Part shown: positions 16,813 through 25,769 of the stretch, one piece after another
Numbering within the stretch: the first letter of the stretch is position 1
Layout of the letters: each line of letters starts with the position of its first letter
NCBI GenBank assembly: GCA_958418815.1
Contig: CATZGB010000009.1
Location: 1 to 64,000 of the forward strand
Length of the DNA: 64,000 nucleotides
Source of the DNA: an uncultured Bacteroidales bacterium
GTDB taxonomy: Bacteria; Bacteroidota; Bacteroidia; Bacteroidales; Muribaculaceae
Direction: 5' to 3'
Position numbers and translations under genes: made by a program
Notes under the pieces: model-generated
The model's input: the letters and a program-made list of their open reading frames with translations, nothing else
Told to the model about the DNA's origin: nothing
Databases searched by the model: none

Positions 16813-18639
16813 TTACAGGTTTTGCATCTCCACCAGGTGGGAGTAGTAGCCCCCCATGGCCAGGAGCTGCTCATGGGTGCCGCGCTCGACGATGCGCCCC
16901 TCATGCATGACACAGATGAGGTCGGCGTTGCGGATTGTCGAGAGACGGTGGGCGATGACCAGTGTGGTGCGCCCCTTCATGAGACGTTCGAGGGCCTGCT
17001 GCACCAGCTTCTCGCTCTCGGAGTCGAGGGCCGAGGTGGCCTCGTCGAGAATCAGCACCGGCGGGTTCTTCAGGATGGCGCGGGCTATCGAGACCCTCTG
17101 GCGCTGTCCGCCCGACAGGCGGCAGCCACGGTCGCCGATGTTGGTGTCATACCCCTGCTCGGTGGCCATGATGAACTCGTCGGCGTTGGCCACCCGGGCG
17201 GCGGCGCGCACATCCTCGAGGGTCGCGCCCTCCACCCCGAAGGTGATGTTGTTGAAGAATGTGTCGTTGAAGAGTATCGCCTCCTGGTTGACATTGCCCA
17301 TCAGCGCCCTCAGGTCATGGACCTTCATGTCGCGGATGTCGATGCCGTCGACGGTTATCGACCCGGCGGCGACATCATAGAACCGTGGCAGCAGGTCGGC
17401 CATCGTCGACTTGCCTGAACCCGACTGGCCGACAAGGGCCACGGTGGCCCCGGCGGGGATGTCGAGGTCAACCCCGTGGATCACCTCGTTGGTGCCGTAG
17501 CTGAACGACACCCCGCGGTAACTGATGTCACCCTTTAGCCGCCCGATGCAGCGCGGCTCGGCGGGATCCTTGATGGGGTTGTCGGCATTGAGTATGCGGT
17601 CGACGCGCTCCATCGAGGCCAGACCTTTCTGGATGGAATACATCGCCTTCGAAAGCTCCTTGGCCGGATTGATGATGGAGTAGAAGATGACCATGTAGTA
17701 GATAAACGATGCGGCGTTCATCGACGATACTCCCGAGAGTATCAGCGCACCGCCAAACCACAGGACGATGGCTATCGAGACCGTGCCGAGAAACTCGCTC
17801 ATCGGATGGGCCAGGCTCTGGCGGCGCGCGATGCGGTTTGACAGACGGTAGAACACCTGGTTCTCGCGGTGGAACCGCTCGCGCACCTTTCGCTCGGCGT
17901 TGAAAGCCTTGATGATGCGCAGGCCACCCAGACACTCCTCGATGTTAGACATCAGCAGGCCCCACTGGTTCTGCTGCTCCAGCGACTGTCGCTTGAGCCG
18001 CTTGCCGACCTTCCCCATCACCATTCCGGCCAGCGGCAGGAGAATCAGCACGAATATGGTCAGCTGCCACGAGATGATGATCATCATCACCAGGCAGACT
18101 ATGATCATGATGGGGTTTTTGAACATCATGTCGAGCGACGCCATGATGGAGTTCTCGATTTCCCCGACATCACCCGTCATGCGGGCCATCACGTCACCCT
18201 TGCGCTCCTGGGTGAAAAACGAAATCGGCAGGGCCACCATCTTGTCGAACACATAGTTGCGGATGTCGCGCACGATGCCGCTGCGCATCGGAATCACGAA
18301 GTATGAGGCCAGGAACGTCACCCCGGTCTTCAGCCCCGTCATCACCACCAGCAGGGCGGCCAGCAGGGCGAGCGTCACCGTCGGGCCATACAGGTTGATG
18401 GCCTCCTGGGTGTAATAGTAGAAGTTGTTGACCGCCACATCCTTGAGCGACCCGCTCCCGGCGGGCATATAGGTGTAAGTGGCCTCCCTGACCTTGAAGA
18501 GCATCTCCAGAATAGGGATGATGACCGCGAAGGAGAACAGCGTCAGGAATGCCGACAACACATTGAAGAAGACATTCAGCGCGAGATACTTCTTGTAGGG
18601 CGGCACAAACCGCTTCAGTATTACGAAAAAATCATTCAT
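16813..18639 (-). CDS. ABC exporter, MsbA-like
   Basis: A 608-residue half-transporter with an N-terminal six-helix exporter domain (about 1-320) and a C-terminal ATPase. The nucleotide-binding domain shows Walker A GQSGSGKST, signature LSGGQRQR, Walker B VLILDEATSALD and the H-loop VIAHRLST. MsbA-type homologues flip lipid A or other lipids across the inner membrane; multidrug export is also possible. The gene stands alone: a long inverted repeat follows its stop and a perfect 74-base palindrome lies 86 bases upstream of its start. Confidence 0.9.
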   Translation of the reverse strand: MNDFFVILKRFVPPYKKYLALNVFFNVLSAFLTLFSFAVIIPILEMLFKVREATYTYMPAGSGSLKDVAVNNFYYYTQEAINLYGPTVTLALLAALLVVMTGLKTGVTFLASYFVIPMRSGIVRDIRNYVFDKMVALPISFFTQERKGDVMARMTGDVGEIENSIMASLDMMFKNPIMIIVCLVMMIIISWQLTIFVLILLPLAGMVMGKVGKRLKRQSLEQQNQWGLLMSNIEECLGGLRIIKAFNAERKVRERFHRENQVFYRLSNRIARRQSLAHPMSEFLGTVSIAIVLWFGGALILSGVSSMNAASFIYYMVIFYSIINPAKELSKAMYSIQKGLASMERVDRILNADNPIKDPAEPRCIGRLKGDISYRGVSFSYGTNEVIHGVDLDIPAGATVALVGQSGSGKSTMADLLPRFYDVAAGSITVDGIDIRDMKVHDLRALMGNVNQEAILFNDTFFNNITFGVEGATLEDVRAAARVANADEFIMATEQGYDTNIGDRGCRLSGGQRQRVSIARAILKNPPVLILDEATSALDSESEKLVQQALERLMKGRTTLVIAHRLSTIRNADLICVMHEGRIVERGTHEQLLAMGGYYSHLVEMQNL

Positions 18640-18724
18640 GGTCTCTTTGGGATTTCCTCAATCAATAAAAATTTGCAATTCTTGTGAATCTTACAGTCCT
18701 CACCTATGCCAGAATTTGCCAGGG

Positions 18725-18798
18725 GGTCTCACAGATTACGCAGATTACACAGATGCCATCCGGATGGCATCTGTGTAATCTGCGTAATCTGTGAGACC
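18725..18798. repeat. Perfect 74-bp palindrome
   Basis: Bases 18725-18761 and 18762-18798 are exact reverse complements with no loop. The half-site contains GGTCTCACAGATTACGCAG and ACACAGATGCCATCC. It lies between the ABC exporter start and the stop of the AspT-like gene. The same half-site sequence, with small changes, forms the core of the inverted repeat at 16528-16808. Confidence 0.95.
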
Positions 18799-18886
18799 TT
18801 TATTCATTTGCAGGTTTATCTTTGAGAGAGGCAGATAACCACACGCATCTGCAGAGATGTCGTCTGCATATCCTCAAGAAACAAGA

Positions 18887-20566
18887 TCAGGTGAAGCAGA
18901 GGATCAGGGCCTGGGCGGCGACCACCCGGAGGAACATCGTCAGCGGGTAGACCGTGGAGTAGGCCACTGCCGGCGCGTCGGAGGAGGTGGAGTTGTTGGC
19001 GTAGGCCAGGGCCGGGGGATCGGTGTAGCCGCCCGACATCATACCCATCAGCGTCAGGTAGTTGATCTTGAACAGGCCACGGCCGATGCAGCCCACAATC
19101 ATCAGAGGCACGAAGGTGATGATGAAGCCCCACACTACCCACCACATACCGGTCTCGTTGAACACGGTCGAGGCGAAGTTGGCGCCGGCTCCGATGCCGA
19201 CCGCCGCGAGGAACATGCAGATGCCCAGCTCGCGGAGCATCAGCGAGGCCGACGAGGAGGTGTAGGTGACGAGCTTGAACTTGTAGCCGAAGCGGCTCAG
19301 GAAGATGGCCACCACCAGCGGGCCACCCGCCAGGCCGAGCTTCATGCCGAAACCGACATTGATCGAGCCGACGATGATACCGAAAAGTATGCCGACGAAG
19401 ATGGTGATGAGATTGGGTGTGTTGAGACGCTTCATCGAGTTGCCGAGCTTCGAGGCCAGGCGGTCGATGTCGTTGAGGTCGCCCACGACAGTGATGCGGT
19501 CACCCATCTGCAGGCGCAGGCCCGGGGTGGCCAGCAGGTCGACACCGGCGCGGTTGACACGGGTGCAGTTGAGGTTGTAACCCTTGTGGAGACGCAGGTC
19601 GGCCAGGCTCTTGCCGTTGTACTCGCTGCGGGTGATGACGATGCGGCGGCTGACAACCGACGCGGGGGAAACCTCCTCCCACTGGTCGTCGCCCATCTCG
19701 ACCGACGGGCCCACCACGCTCTCGAAGCTCTCGAGGTCGGTGGCCGACATCACCACATAGAGCTTGTCGCCCACACGGATCTGGGTGGTCGACTTGGGGA
19801 TGATTATGGTGCCGTCCTGCTGCATGAGGCGCGAGACGACAAACTCGGTATGGATGATCTGATGGAGCTGCACCAGGGTCTTGCCGTTGATGAGCTGGTT
19901 GGTCACCTCGATAGAGGCCAGATGGGGCTTGGCGGTCGCGTCCTCGGCCTCCTTCTCCATCCGGCTGATCTCATCGTCGACTTTCACGCGGAAGATGAAC
20001 TTCACCAGCAGCATGGATGTTATGATACCGATGACCCCAAGGGGATAGGCGGCGGCGTAACCCATCGACATGCGGTTGACGGCGTCGGCCACGGCCTCAG
20101 GCGCGCCGGCCAGCGACTGCTGCGCGGCTGCCAGACCGGGGGTGTTGGTGACGGCTCCCGACATCACGCCGACAAGCACCGACATGTCGGTCTGCCCGTC
20201 GATGAAGAAGATGGCCACGGTGATGGCCACATTGAGCAGGATGCCCAACACGGCGAGCATATTGAGCCTCACGCCCCCCTCCTTGAACGAGGAGAAGAAC
20301 GCCGGGCCCACCTGCAGACCGATGGCGAAGATAAACAGGATGAGGCCGAACTCCCTGACAAACTTAAGCACCTCGGCATCGACCGTGTAGCCGAAATGCC
20401 CCATAAGGATGCCGACAAACAACACGAAGGTCACCCCCAGCGAGATGCCCGCTATCTTCACCTTTCCGATAAAGATACCCGCCGCGATCACAAACGAAAG
20501 CAGCATCAGCGTCGACGCCAGGGAGGTGTTTCCGGGGCAAAGGATGCCCACATCAAAAAAATCCAT
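18887..20566 (-). CDS. AspT/YidE-type transporter with two TrkA-C domains
   Basis: A 559-residue membrane protein with two AspT/YidE/YbjL duplication domains of about five helices each, flanking two soluble TrkA-C (RCK_C) domains. N-terminal signatures are LILFIFAIGLQVGPAFFSSF and GVMSGAVTNTPGLAAAQ, mirrored in the second half by MGMMSGGYTDPPALAYANN. The RCK segments are visible as IRVGDKLYVVMSATD and LQMGDRITVVGDLNDIDRL. Homologues exchange aspartate for alanine or export succinate; in a fumarate-respiring anaerobe a dicarboxylate or amino-acid exchange role is likely but unproven. I start at MDFFDVGILC (20566); an upstream ATG at 20602 would add 12 residues. Confidence 0.88.
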   Translation of the reverse strand: MDFFDVGILCPGNTSLASTLMLLSFVIAAGIFIGKVKIAGISLGVTFVLFVGILMGHFGYTVDAEVLKFVREFGLILFIFAIGLQVGPAFFSSFKEGGVRLNMLAVLGILLNVAITVAIFFIDGQTDMSVLVGVMSGAVTNTPGLAAAQQSLAGAPEAVADAVNRMSMGYAAAYPLGVIGIITSMLLVKFIFRVKVDDEISRMEKEAEDATAKPHLASIEVTNQLINGKTLVQLHQIIHTEFVVSRLMQQDGTIIIPKSTTQIRVGDKLYVVMSATDLESFESVVGPSVEMGDDQWEEVSPASVVSRRIVITRSEYNGKSLADLRLHKGYNLNCTRVNRAGVDLLATPGLRLQMGDRITVVGDLNDIDRLASKLGNSMKRLNTPNLITIFVGILFGIIVGSINVGFGMKLGLAGGPLVVAIFLSRFGYKFKLVTYTSSSASLMLRELGICMFLAAVGIGAGANFASTVFNETGMWWVVWGFIITFVPLMIVGCIGRGLFKINYLTLMGMMSGGYTDPPALAYANNSTSSDAPAVAYSTVYPLTMFLRVVAAQALILCFT

Positions 20567-20643
20567 AGATAAAACTGAATCAAAAACCGGCGACACGGGC
20601 ACATCCCGCGCAGCCTTATTCTAAAAAACCTTTTTTACGGCTG

Positions 20644-20651
20644 CAAAGTTA
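20644..20651 (-). promoter_or_regulatory. -7 promoter element of the AspT-like gene
   Basis: The minus strand reads TAACTTTG, matching the Bacteroidota -7 element, about 78 bases upstream of the ATG at 20566. No clear -33 box. The remaining spacer to 20789 holds only two copies of CCCCTCCACGCATC near 20713-20755. Confidence 0.5.
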
Positions 20652-20788
20652 CGCATTTCCCGCGACATACGCCTACCCCGTCCCCAAAAATCTATGCGAC
20701 GGCCGCATCACGTCCCCCTCCACGCATCCTCCATGCCCCCCTCCACGCATCTTCCCTCGCCTCTCCGGGGGGATGACGGCAAACGAAA

Positions 20789-20823
20789 GCCGCCCCGGCG
20801 GTCATGAAACCTGCCGGGGCGGC
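20789..20823 (-). terminator. Terminator of the second CBM26-like gene
   Basis: Perfect 11-base arms GCCGCCCCGGC and GCCGGGGCGGC at 20789-20799 and 20813-20823. On the minus strand the stem is followed by TTTCGTTT. It lies about 65 bases past the stop at 20890. Confidence 0.75.
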
Positions 20824-20889
20824 CATTGTATAGTAAGTAAGAGTCAAAGAATTCCAGAGGATGCGGTCATGCCTCTGTCAGCCGGCTCA

Positions 20890-23800
20890 TCAGCGGACAA
20901 CCACCTTGGCCACCTTGTCGCCCTGACGGCGCAGGTAGATGCCGGGGGCGGGAGCGCCCTGGACGCGCACACCTGAGATGGTGTAGTACTCGGCGTCGCC
21001 GTCGGCCACCATGTCGGCGGCAACATTCTCAACGCCGGAGATGGCGTTCTTTGCGTCAAGCTCGGCGGAGATGGGGGTGCTGCGGCTGTAATGGCTCAGG
21101 GCGAAACCGTCGAGGTCGGCGGGGAGGTCGGCAGCCATGGCTGCAGCCTTGCGGGGAGCCGAGTTGCCCTCCTCTTCCACTGTGAACGAGGGCTTGGTCT
21201 CATAGAGGAAGGGGTAGATGGCATAGACGAGGCCATTGACAGTCTTGGACTCGAGGAGCGACTTGTCGCTCTTGTCGGTGTACTTGCTCAGGTAGACAGG
21301 CACGTTGACACCATCCTGGATGATCTTCGACGACCAGTCGTTTGCCCCGCCCTCGAAGTCATAGTTGCTGAAGTCGGAATTGTCAGACATCACCAGCGGG
21401 GTCCATCCCTCAAGCACGGAGGTGCTGTAAGCCTCCTGGAGATCGTAACCGTTGTGGATGATGTGGACGCGGCGCGATGTGTCGAAAGTCGGGTCGTCAA
21501 ACTCAAACGAGATGTCGCCATACACATTGTAGCCGGAGGAGACGCTCATGCTGATATCGTCGATGAGGACACCATACACCCCGTCATAGTCCATGGCATA
21601 CTTGGCATTGTTGATGAAGCCGGTCGGGGCGGGCATGTCGGCGTCAACCTCCACCTTTGCCTCACCTCGGCGGGAGTGGAAAGTCAGGCCGGTACCGTTG
21701 CGGCCGGAGCGGGCGATGTCGGTGTACATGGCGCGCATCTCGATGTCGTTGGATGTGGCCAGGGGCATGTAGTTGAGGTGGATGCGGCCGGGTTTGCCGT
21801 GGTAGCTGACAACCTCGTCACCATTCATCGACACGGTGTACTGGATGTCGAATCCGGCGTTGTTGATGTCAAGGCCCTTTGCGCCGCTGATGGTCAGCGT
21901 GCCCTCGCAGGTGTTGACCTTGTCCATCGGGATGTGGCCGTTGTGTGAGGCCAGCGAGAGGTGGTTGTAGTGGCGGTGGAGCGACTTGGCCTGGTCTGCG
22001 CTGAGGGTCACAGGAACCACATTCGCGTCACTGACAGTCACTGAGGGGTTGGGGTCGAAGTTGACCAGGGTCACGGTGCGGCAGGTGTCATGGGTGTCGA
22101 TCACGACGTAATACTGGCCGGGAGTGAGGCTTGTGCCGTCGATTGTCCAGTTGTACTGGTTGTAGTTGCAATACTTCACCGAGGTGTTGGTGTCAAACAC
22201 GGTGCAGTTCACATCCTGGCCCATTGAGCTGCTTTCCCTTATATTGAGGCTGTATGAACCTGCGGGATAAACAAACTGGTCATCAACGCCCACTATACCG
22301 AGGTCGAATGTCGCCCAGTCGCGGGCGTCGTTGGTCATACCCTCTGTGGCATGGGCCTTGTAATATCCGGCGTTCACCCATGACATCTTGAAGAAAGTCC
22401 GCAGGGTTCCGGTGATGTTGACAGGGATATAAAAACAGCTCCCATCCTGGTTGACATACTTCATAGGCTCGGCAGGGGTCCAGGAAAGGCCCTCAATCGC
22501 TCCTTCTCCCACAAGGTAAAGCGCCGGACGCCCCTGCGCGTCAAGCTCGGCAAATTCAGACCAGCTCATGTAGGTCTGGACTGCATACTGCAGGTTGTTT
22601 CCGCGCTTGGCGGTGGCGTAGATGAACTCGGTCCATCGGCCCTGGTTGAACTTCTCGGAATTCGAGGCGCGGAATACCGACCATCCATTTTTACCCTGGA
22701 ACGAGAATTCGACATTGTTGCCCTCAAGGCTTTCCTGGTCGCTCATCATGTAGCGGTAGATCTGGTATTTCGCGCTCACCAGCTCCATCTTGTGGGCGTC
22801 GTCGCGCACCAGGCCGCCGATGTAGTAGTCATCTTTCATGACATTGCAATACACAGGGGTCGCGCCACCGTTCACACCCTCATAGAGGAGGTCCTCCTTG
22901 AGGTGGAAATAGAGGTATTTGTCGCCGGCCTCAGGCTCTACCGGCGAGAGGTCGGTCTCGTGCCTGGTCGCGCCATTGGTGTAATAGCCGTTGTTGTGGA
23001 AGAGGACATCTTCGACATATTGCTTCTCGTTGCCCTTTTCGCCGTTCCAGATAAGCAGCTTCTCGGGTTTCTTGTCCCATGAGAAGTTAAGTACATAGAG
23101 GGGGTAGTATTTACCGTCACGGTAGATGAATTTGCCGGTGGGCTGCATCTTGATGGCGTCATCTTTACCCCAGGGCTTGAATGTGGTGGCGCTTGCGCCA
23201 TCACCAATCCAGATATGCACATATAAGTCGGTGCCTACATTGTTGCGGTCGTAGAAGTAGATGGTGTAGTCGGTCTCGCCGGGCTGCTCGATTGCGCCGC
23301 CTGAGACAGAGAGGGTGTTGTCGGCCACATTCAGGACGAAAGTCACCGCGCCCTTGAGACCCTCGGCGAAAGTGATGTCTCCGCCCTGGGTGGTGGTCAT
23401 GTTGTAAGTCTTCGCGTTGCCGTCGTAAGCAGAGGTGTTTGACGCGCCCCTCCACTCTCCGTCGACATGGAGTCCGGCCTTTGTGCCGGTCTCGTCACCG
23501 AGGAATTCGAGAGTATACGAGTAGTTGTTCTCCTCGTTGAGAAGCATGCCTACAAAAGTGTCGCCGTTGCGGAAGTTGGTCCACAGCTCGTAAACGGTGG
23601 TGGGAACTACTTCGCCAACCTCCTCCACAGTGAGGACATCGCCTGACACTGAGAACTTGACAGTGCCTTTGTATCCGGCAACAATAGTGTTGTTGCCCGA
23701 GTTACCCGATATCTTCCAGGTGATAGTCTCTCCACTGAAAGCGATTTTTCCGGCATAGAAGTTATTATTGGCATCAACGATACCATACTCCTGCGCACCC

Positions 23801-24306
23801 TGGGTGCCGTCAAAGGTGTACTCAAAGGGGAGATTGACAAGCTGCCAGTTGTCGGTGAAAGATCCTTTCAGCTTGTAGGTGGTTGTCACCTGGCCTCCGC
23901 CTGCGCCGCCACTGAAGTCTGCATTTTCACTGAGTTCAATGAGTGAGAAGTCTGACTTCACACGGACATACAGATAGTTGTCTGTCAGAATGAATTTGTG
24001 AAGATTACCATCTGTCCCAGTCGTCAATGCCACAGATTTGATTCCGTCATTTGTTGTCCAAGTATCAGAAACACGGCGAAGGATAGAGCCATTGAATCCG
24101 TCCCATCCATTACTATTGGACTTGGACATTTGGAATTCCTTATTTTGGGGTGCCTTGAAAGAATAGTACCCATTTGACTCATTGACTACCAGTGCATTGT
24201 CAGCCTCCCAGCTTCCTAACGCGGAGTCATCCCCGCATACATAAAGCTGCGCTTGCGCCGTCATGGCTACAATTGCACCTACCAACAAGAGTAGAAGCTT
24301 TTTCAT
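20890..24306 (-). CDS. Large secreted protein with CBM26-like modules and T9SS-type C-terminal tail, paralogue of 208-3504
   Basis: A 1138-residue secreted protein with signal peptide MKKLLLLLVGAIVAMTAQA. A first carbohydrate-binding-like module starts LYVCGDDSALGSWEADNAL near 21; further beta modules follow. A CBM26-like module lies at about 345-455 (YTIYFYDRNNVGTDLYVHIW, then MQPTGKF, then YYPLYVLNFSW). The middle block (RDWATFDLGIVGVDDQF, and LYLVGEGAIEGLSW) and the C-terminus (YYTISGVRVQGAPAPGIYLR then VAKVVVR) match the protein at 208-3504. The last 120 bases of the two genes are almost identical in DNA. Likely surface-exposed glycan binding; no catalytic domain seen. A long leader of about 250 bases precedes it. 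Confidence 0.85.
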   Translation of the reverse strand: MKKLLLLLVGAIVAMTAQAQLYVCGDDSALGSWEADNALVVNESNGYYSFKAPQNKEFQMSKSNSNGWDGFNGSILRRVSDTWTTNDGIKSVALTTGTDGNLHKFILTDNYLYVRVKSDFSLIELSENADFSGGAGGGQVTTTYKLKGSFTDNWQLVNLPFEYTFDGTQGAQEYGIVDANNNFYAGKIAFSGETITWKISGNSGNNTIVAGYKGTVKFSVSGDVLTVEEVGEVVPTTVYELWTNFRNGDTFVGMLLNEENNYSYTLEFLGDETGTKAGLHVDGEWRGASNTSAYDGNAKTYNMTTTQGGDITFAEGLKGAVTFVLNVADNTLSVSGGAIEQPGETDYTIYFYDRNNVGTDLYVHIWIGDGASATTFKPWGKDDAIKMQPTGKFIYRDGKYYPLYVLNFSWDKKPEKLLIWNGEKGNEKQYVEDVLFHNNGYYTNGATRHETDLSPVEPEAGDKYLYFHLKEDLLYEGVNGGATPVYCNVMKDDYYIGGLVRDDAHKMELVSAKYQIYRYMMSDQESLEGNNVEFSFQGKNGWSVFRASNSEKFNQGRWTEFIYATAKRGNNLQYAVQTYMSWSEFAELDAQGRPALYLVGEGAIEGLSWTPAEPMKYVNQDGSCFYIPVNITGTLRTFFKMSWVNAGYYKAHATEGMTNDARDWATFDLGIVGVDDQFVYPAGSYSLNIRESSSMGQDVNCTVFDTNTSVKYCNYNQYNWTIDGTSLTPGQYYVVIDTHDTCRTVTLVNFDPNPSVTVSDANVVPVTLSADQAKSLHRHYNHLSLASHNGHIPMDKVNTCEGTLTISGAKGLDINNAGFDIQYTVSMNGDEVVSYHGKPGRIHLNYMPLATSNDIEMRAMYTDIARSGRNGTGLTFHSRRGEAKVEVDADMPAPTGFINNAKYAMDYDGVYGVLIDDISMSVSSGYNVYGDISFEFDDPTFDTSRRVHIIHNGYDLQEAYSTSVLEGWTPLVMSDNSDFSNYDFEGGANDWSSKIIQDGVNVPVYLSKYTDKSDKSLLESKTVNGLVYAIYPFLYETKPSFTVEEEGNSAPRKAAAMAADLPADLDGFALSHYSRSTPISAELDAKNAISGVENVAADMVADGDAEYYTISGVRVQGAPAPGIYLRRQGDKVAKVVVR

Positions 24307-24567
24307 GATAGAAAAGTGAATTTAGTAAGATAAGTTAAAGAAAAACAGTTAATTGTTCGAGTTCAAGAGATGGAGAGAGCCGTCGACAAGCAGACTTGGC
24401 AAAAGCCCTGTCTGGTGTCATTGTTTATGAAGAGTAAGAGTTTTTCGTAAGAGTCGTTACAGAGTCATAGATGAATGTAGCAACCTGGCTGGGGAAGTGT
24501 GGCCCGCGTCAGGTGTCACGGTGGTAGATTTCAGGGCGATTAGGACACTATGTCTTCATCGCGCTGG

Positions 24568-24575
24568 CAAAGGTA
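24568..24575 (-). promoter_or_regulatory. -7 promoter element of the second CBM26-like gene
   Basis: The minus strand reads TACCTTTG. Upstream at the position of the poly-G tract in the two related promoters stands GGGTGAAAAT (only three G). The leader to the ATG at 24306 is about 250 bases. Confidence 0.65.
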
Positions 24576-24719
24576 ATCAAAAAATAACTGAATTTTCACC
24601 CAAATGTGTTAATATTTATTAAAGCAAATGATTATTTTCTTAAACCAGCCCCATGACACGCCATATGCCCGCGCGCCATATGCCGACAATGATGTTTGGG
24701 ACAAGAGAATGAGATGAAA

Positions 24720-24800
24720 ACCATTGGGAGCGAAGCGACCAAATCTGTGGAATCCGTGAAATCTGCGAGAAATCCTGTTAGATTCAGAAAATCAAGGTGA
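24720..24800. repeat. Degenerate member of the AGATTnCGCAGATT repeat family
   Basis: Bases near 24733-24770 (AAATCTGTGGAATCCGTGAA then ATCTGCGAG) resemble the repeat units in the arms of the inverted repeat at 16528-16808, but without a matching arm. Confidence 0.4.
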
Positions 24801-24916
24801 ATTTCGGGGGGAGGCATCATCCAGGAGACAGGCTCCCGGAACCATCCGAGAAATGTGTCTCAGGCATCATCCAGGTGTGTGTTCCCCGTACAATCCCCAT
24901 ATATATGGTTCGCCCA

Positions 24917-25169
24917 CGAATCCGTAGGATTCATTAACTATTAGCCGGGGGTTGGCGGCCCCCTGGCCGGTAACCCCCGGTCACCACGCCCGGCGGGAGA
25001 TTCTGAAAGAATCTTTTATAGACATTGCCTTTAAATGAGGTTGTCTATATAAAAGATTCTTTCAGAATCTCACGCCTGATGTCTGCAACCCCGGGTTGCC
25101 GCTTGGTCGCCCACAAGGGGCTCCCGCGCGCCAACCCGGGGCTAATAATTAATGAATCCTCCGGATTCG
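24917..25169. repeat. Cloverleaf intergenic element, copy A
   Basis: A 253-base element. A closing stem (CGAATCCGTAGGATTCATTA at the left, TAATGAATCCTCCGGATTCG at the right) encloses three hairpins: CCGGGGGTT with AACCCCCGG; GAGATTCTGAAAGAATC with its complement; and CCCGGGTT with AACCCGGG. Related sequence continues on the left from about 24878 and on the right to about 25310 (a tail shared with copy E). Confidence 0.9.
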
Positions 25170-25349
25170 CTGACGGATTCAATGCAAACACGTGAGGATT
25201 CGATGCCGTGTTAGTGTGCGGTTTTGGTAATTATCCGCATCAGACAAACGCACTTAACTGATTGCCATAAGCGATTTTACGCACTGACAAATCTACTGTT
25301 TCAGCTAATGAGTGTTCCCCGTACAACCCCCATATAAATGGTTCGCCCA

Positions 25350-25602
25350 CGAATCCGTAGGATTCATTAACTATTAGCCGGGGGTTGGCGGCCCCCTGGC
25401 CGGTAACCCCCGGTCACCACGCCCGGCGGGAGATTCTGAAAGAATCTTTTATAGACATTGCCTTTAGATGAGGTTGTCTATATAAAAGATTCTTTCAGAA
25501 TCTCACGCCTGATGTCAACAACCCCGGGTTACCGCTTGGTCGCCCGCAAGGGGCTCCCGCGCGCCAACCCGGGGCTAATGGTTAATGAATCCTCCGGATT
25601 CG
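25350..25602. repeat. Cloverleaf intergenic element, copy B
   Basis: Nearly identical to copy A over 253 bases and repeated 433 bases downstream of it, including the left flank (GTTCCCCGTACAA). The right closing stem reads CTAATGGTTAATGAATCC. One full and one partial 44-base tandem unit follow (25603-25690). It abuts the pckA terminator. Confidence 0.9.
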
Positions 25603-25690
25603 CGGACGGATTCAATGACGACAAAAATGGATTCAATCCGGATTCGCGGACGGATTCAATGCAAACAGGTGAGGATTCGATGCCGTGTTA
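25603..25690. repeat. 44-bp tandem units after copy B
   Basis: One full unit (25603-25646, ending CCGGATTCG) and a second divergent, incomplete unit. The unit begins CGGACGGATTCAATGACGAC. Same unit as at 29807-29938 and 30270-30357. Confidence 0.8.
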
Positions 25691-25697
25691 AAACCAA

Positions 25698-25741
25698 GGC
25701 GTCCGCCGTCTCCCGCGAAAAGGGGAGCATCGGCGGACGCC
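25698..25741 (-). terminator. Terminator of pckA
   Basis: Perfect arms GGCGTCCGCCG (25698-25708) and CGGCGGACGCC (25731-25741), with an inner CTCCC/GGGAG pairing. On the minus strand TTGGTTTT follows. It lies 29 bases after the pckA stop. Confidence 0.85.
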
Positions 25742-25769
25742 TGATAGATGATTATTCAGCGGTCAGCGA

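Noticed and set aside
18857..20572. A 571-residue plus-strand open frame opposite the AspT-like gene
   Set aside because: It mirrors the minus-strand transporter in a GC-rich region, is packed with His, Gln, Asp and Arg, and has no family signature.
24900..25620. Cloverleaf elements as an insertion sequence
   Set aside because: No transposase frame and no target-site duplication could be seen.
25458..25691. A short plus-strand open frame in the copy B repeat (and similar ones at 30187 and 58887)
   Set aside because: They arise from the repeat sequence itself and differ between copies by frame-disrupting changes.
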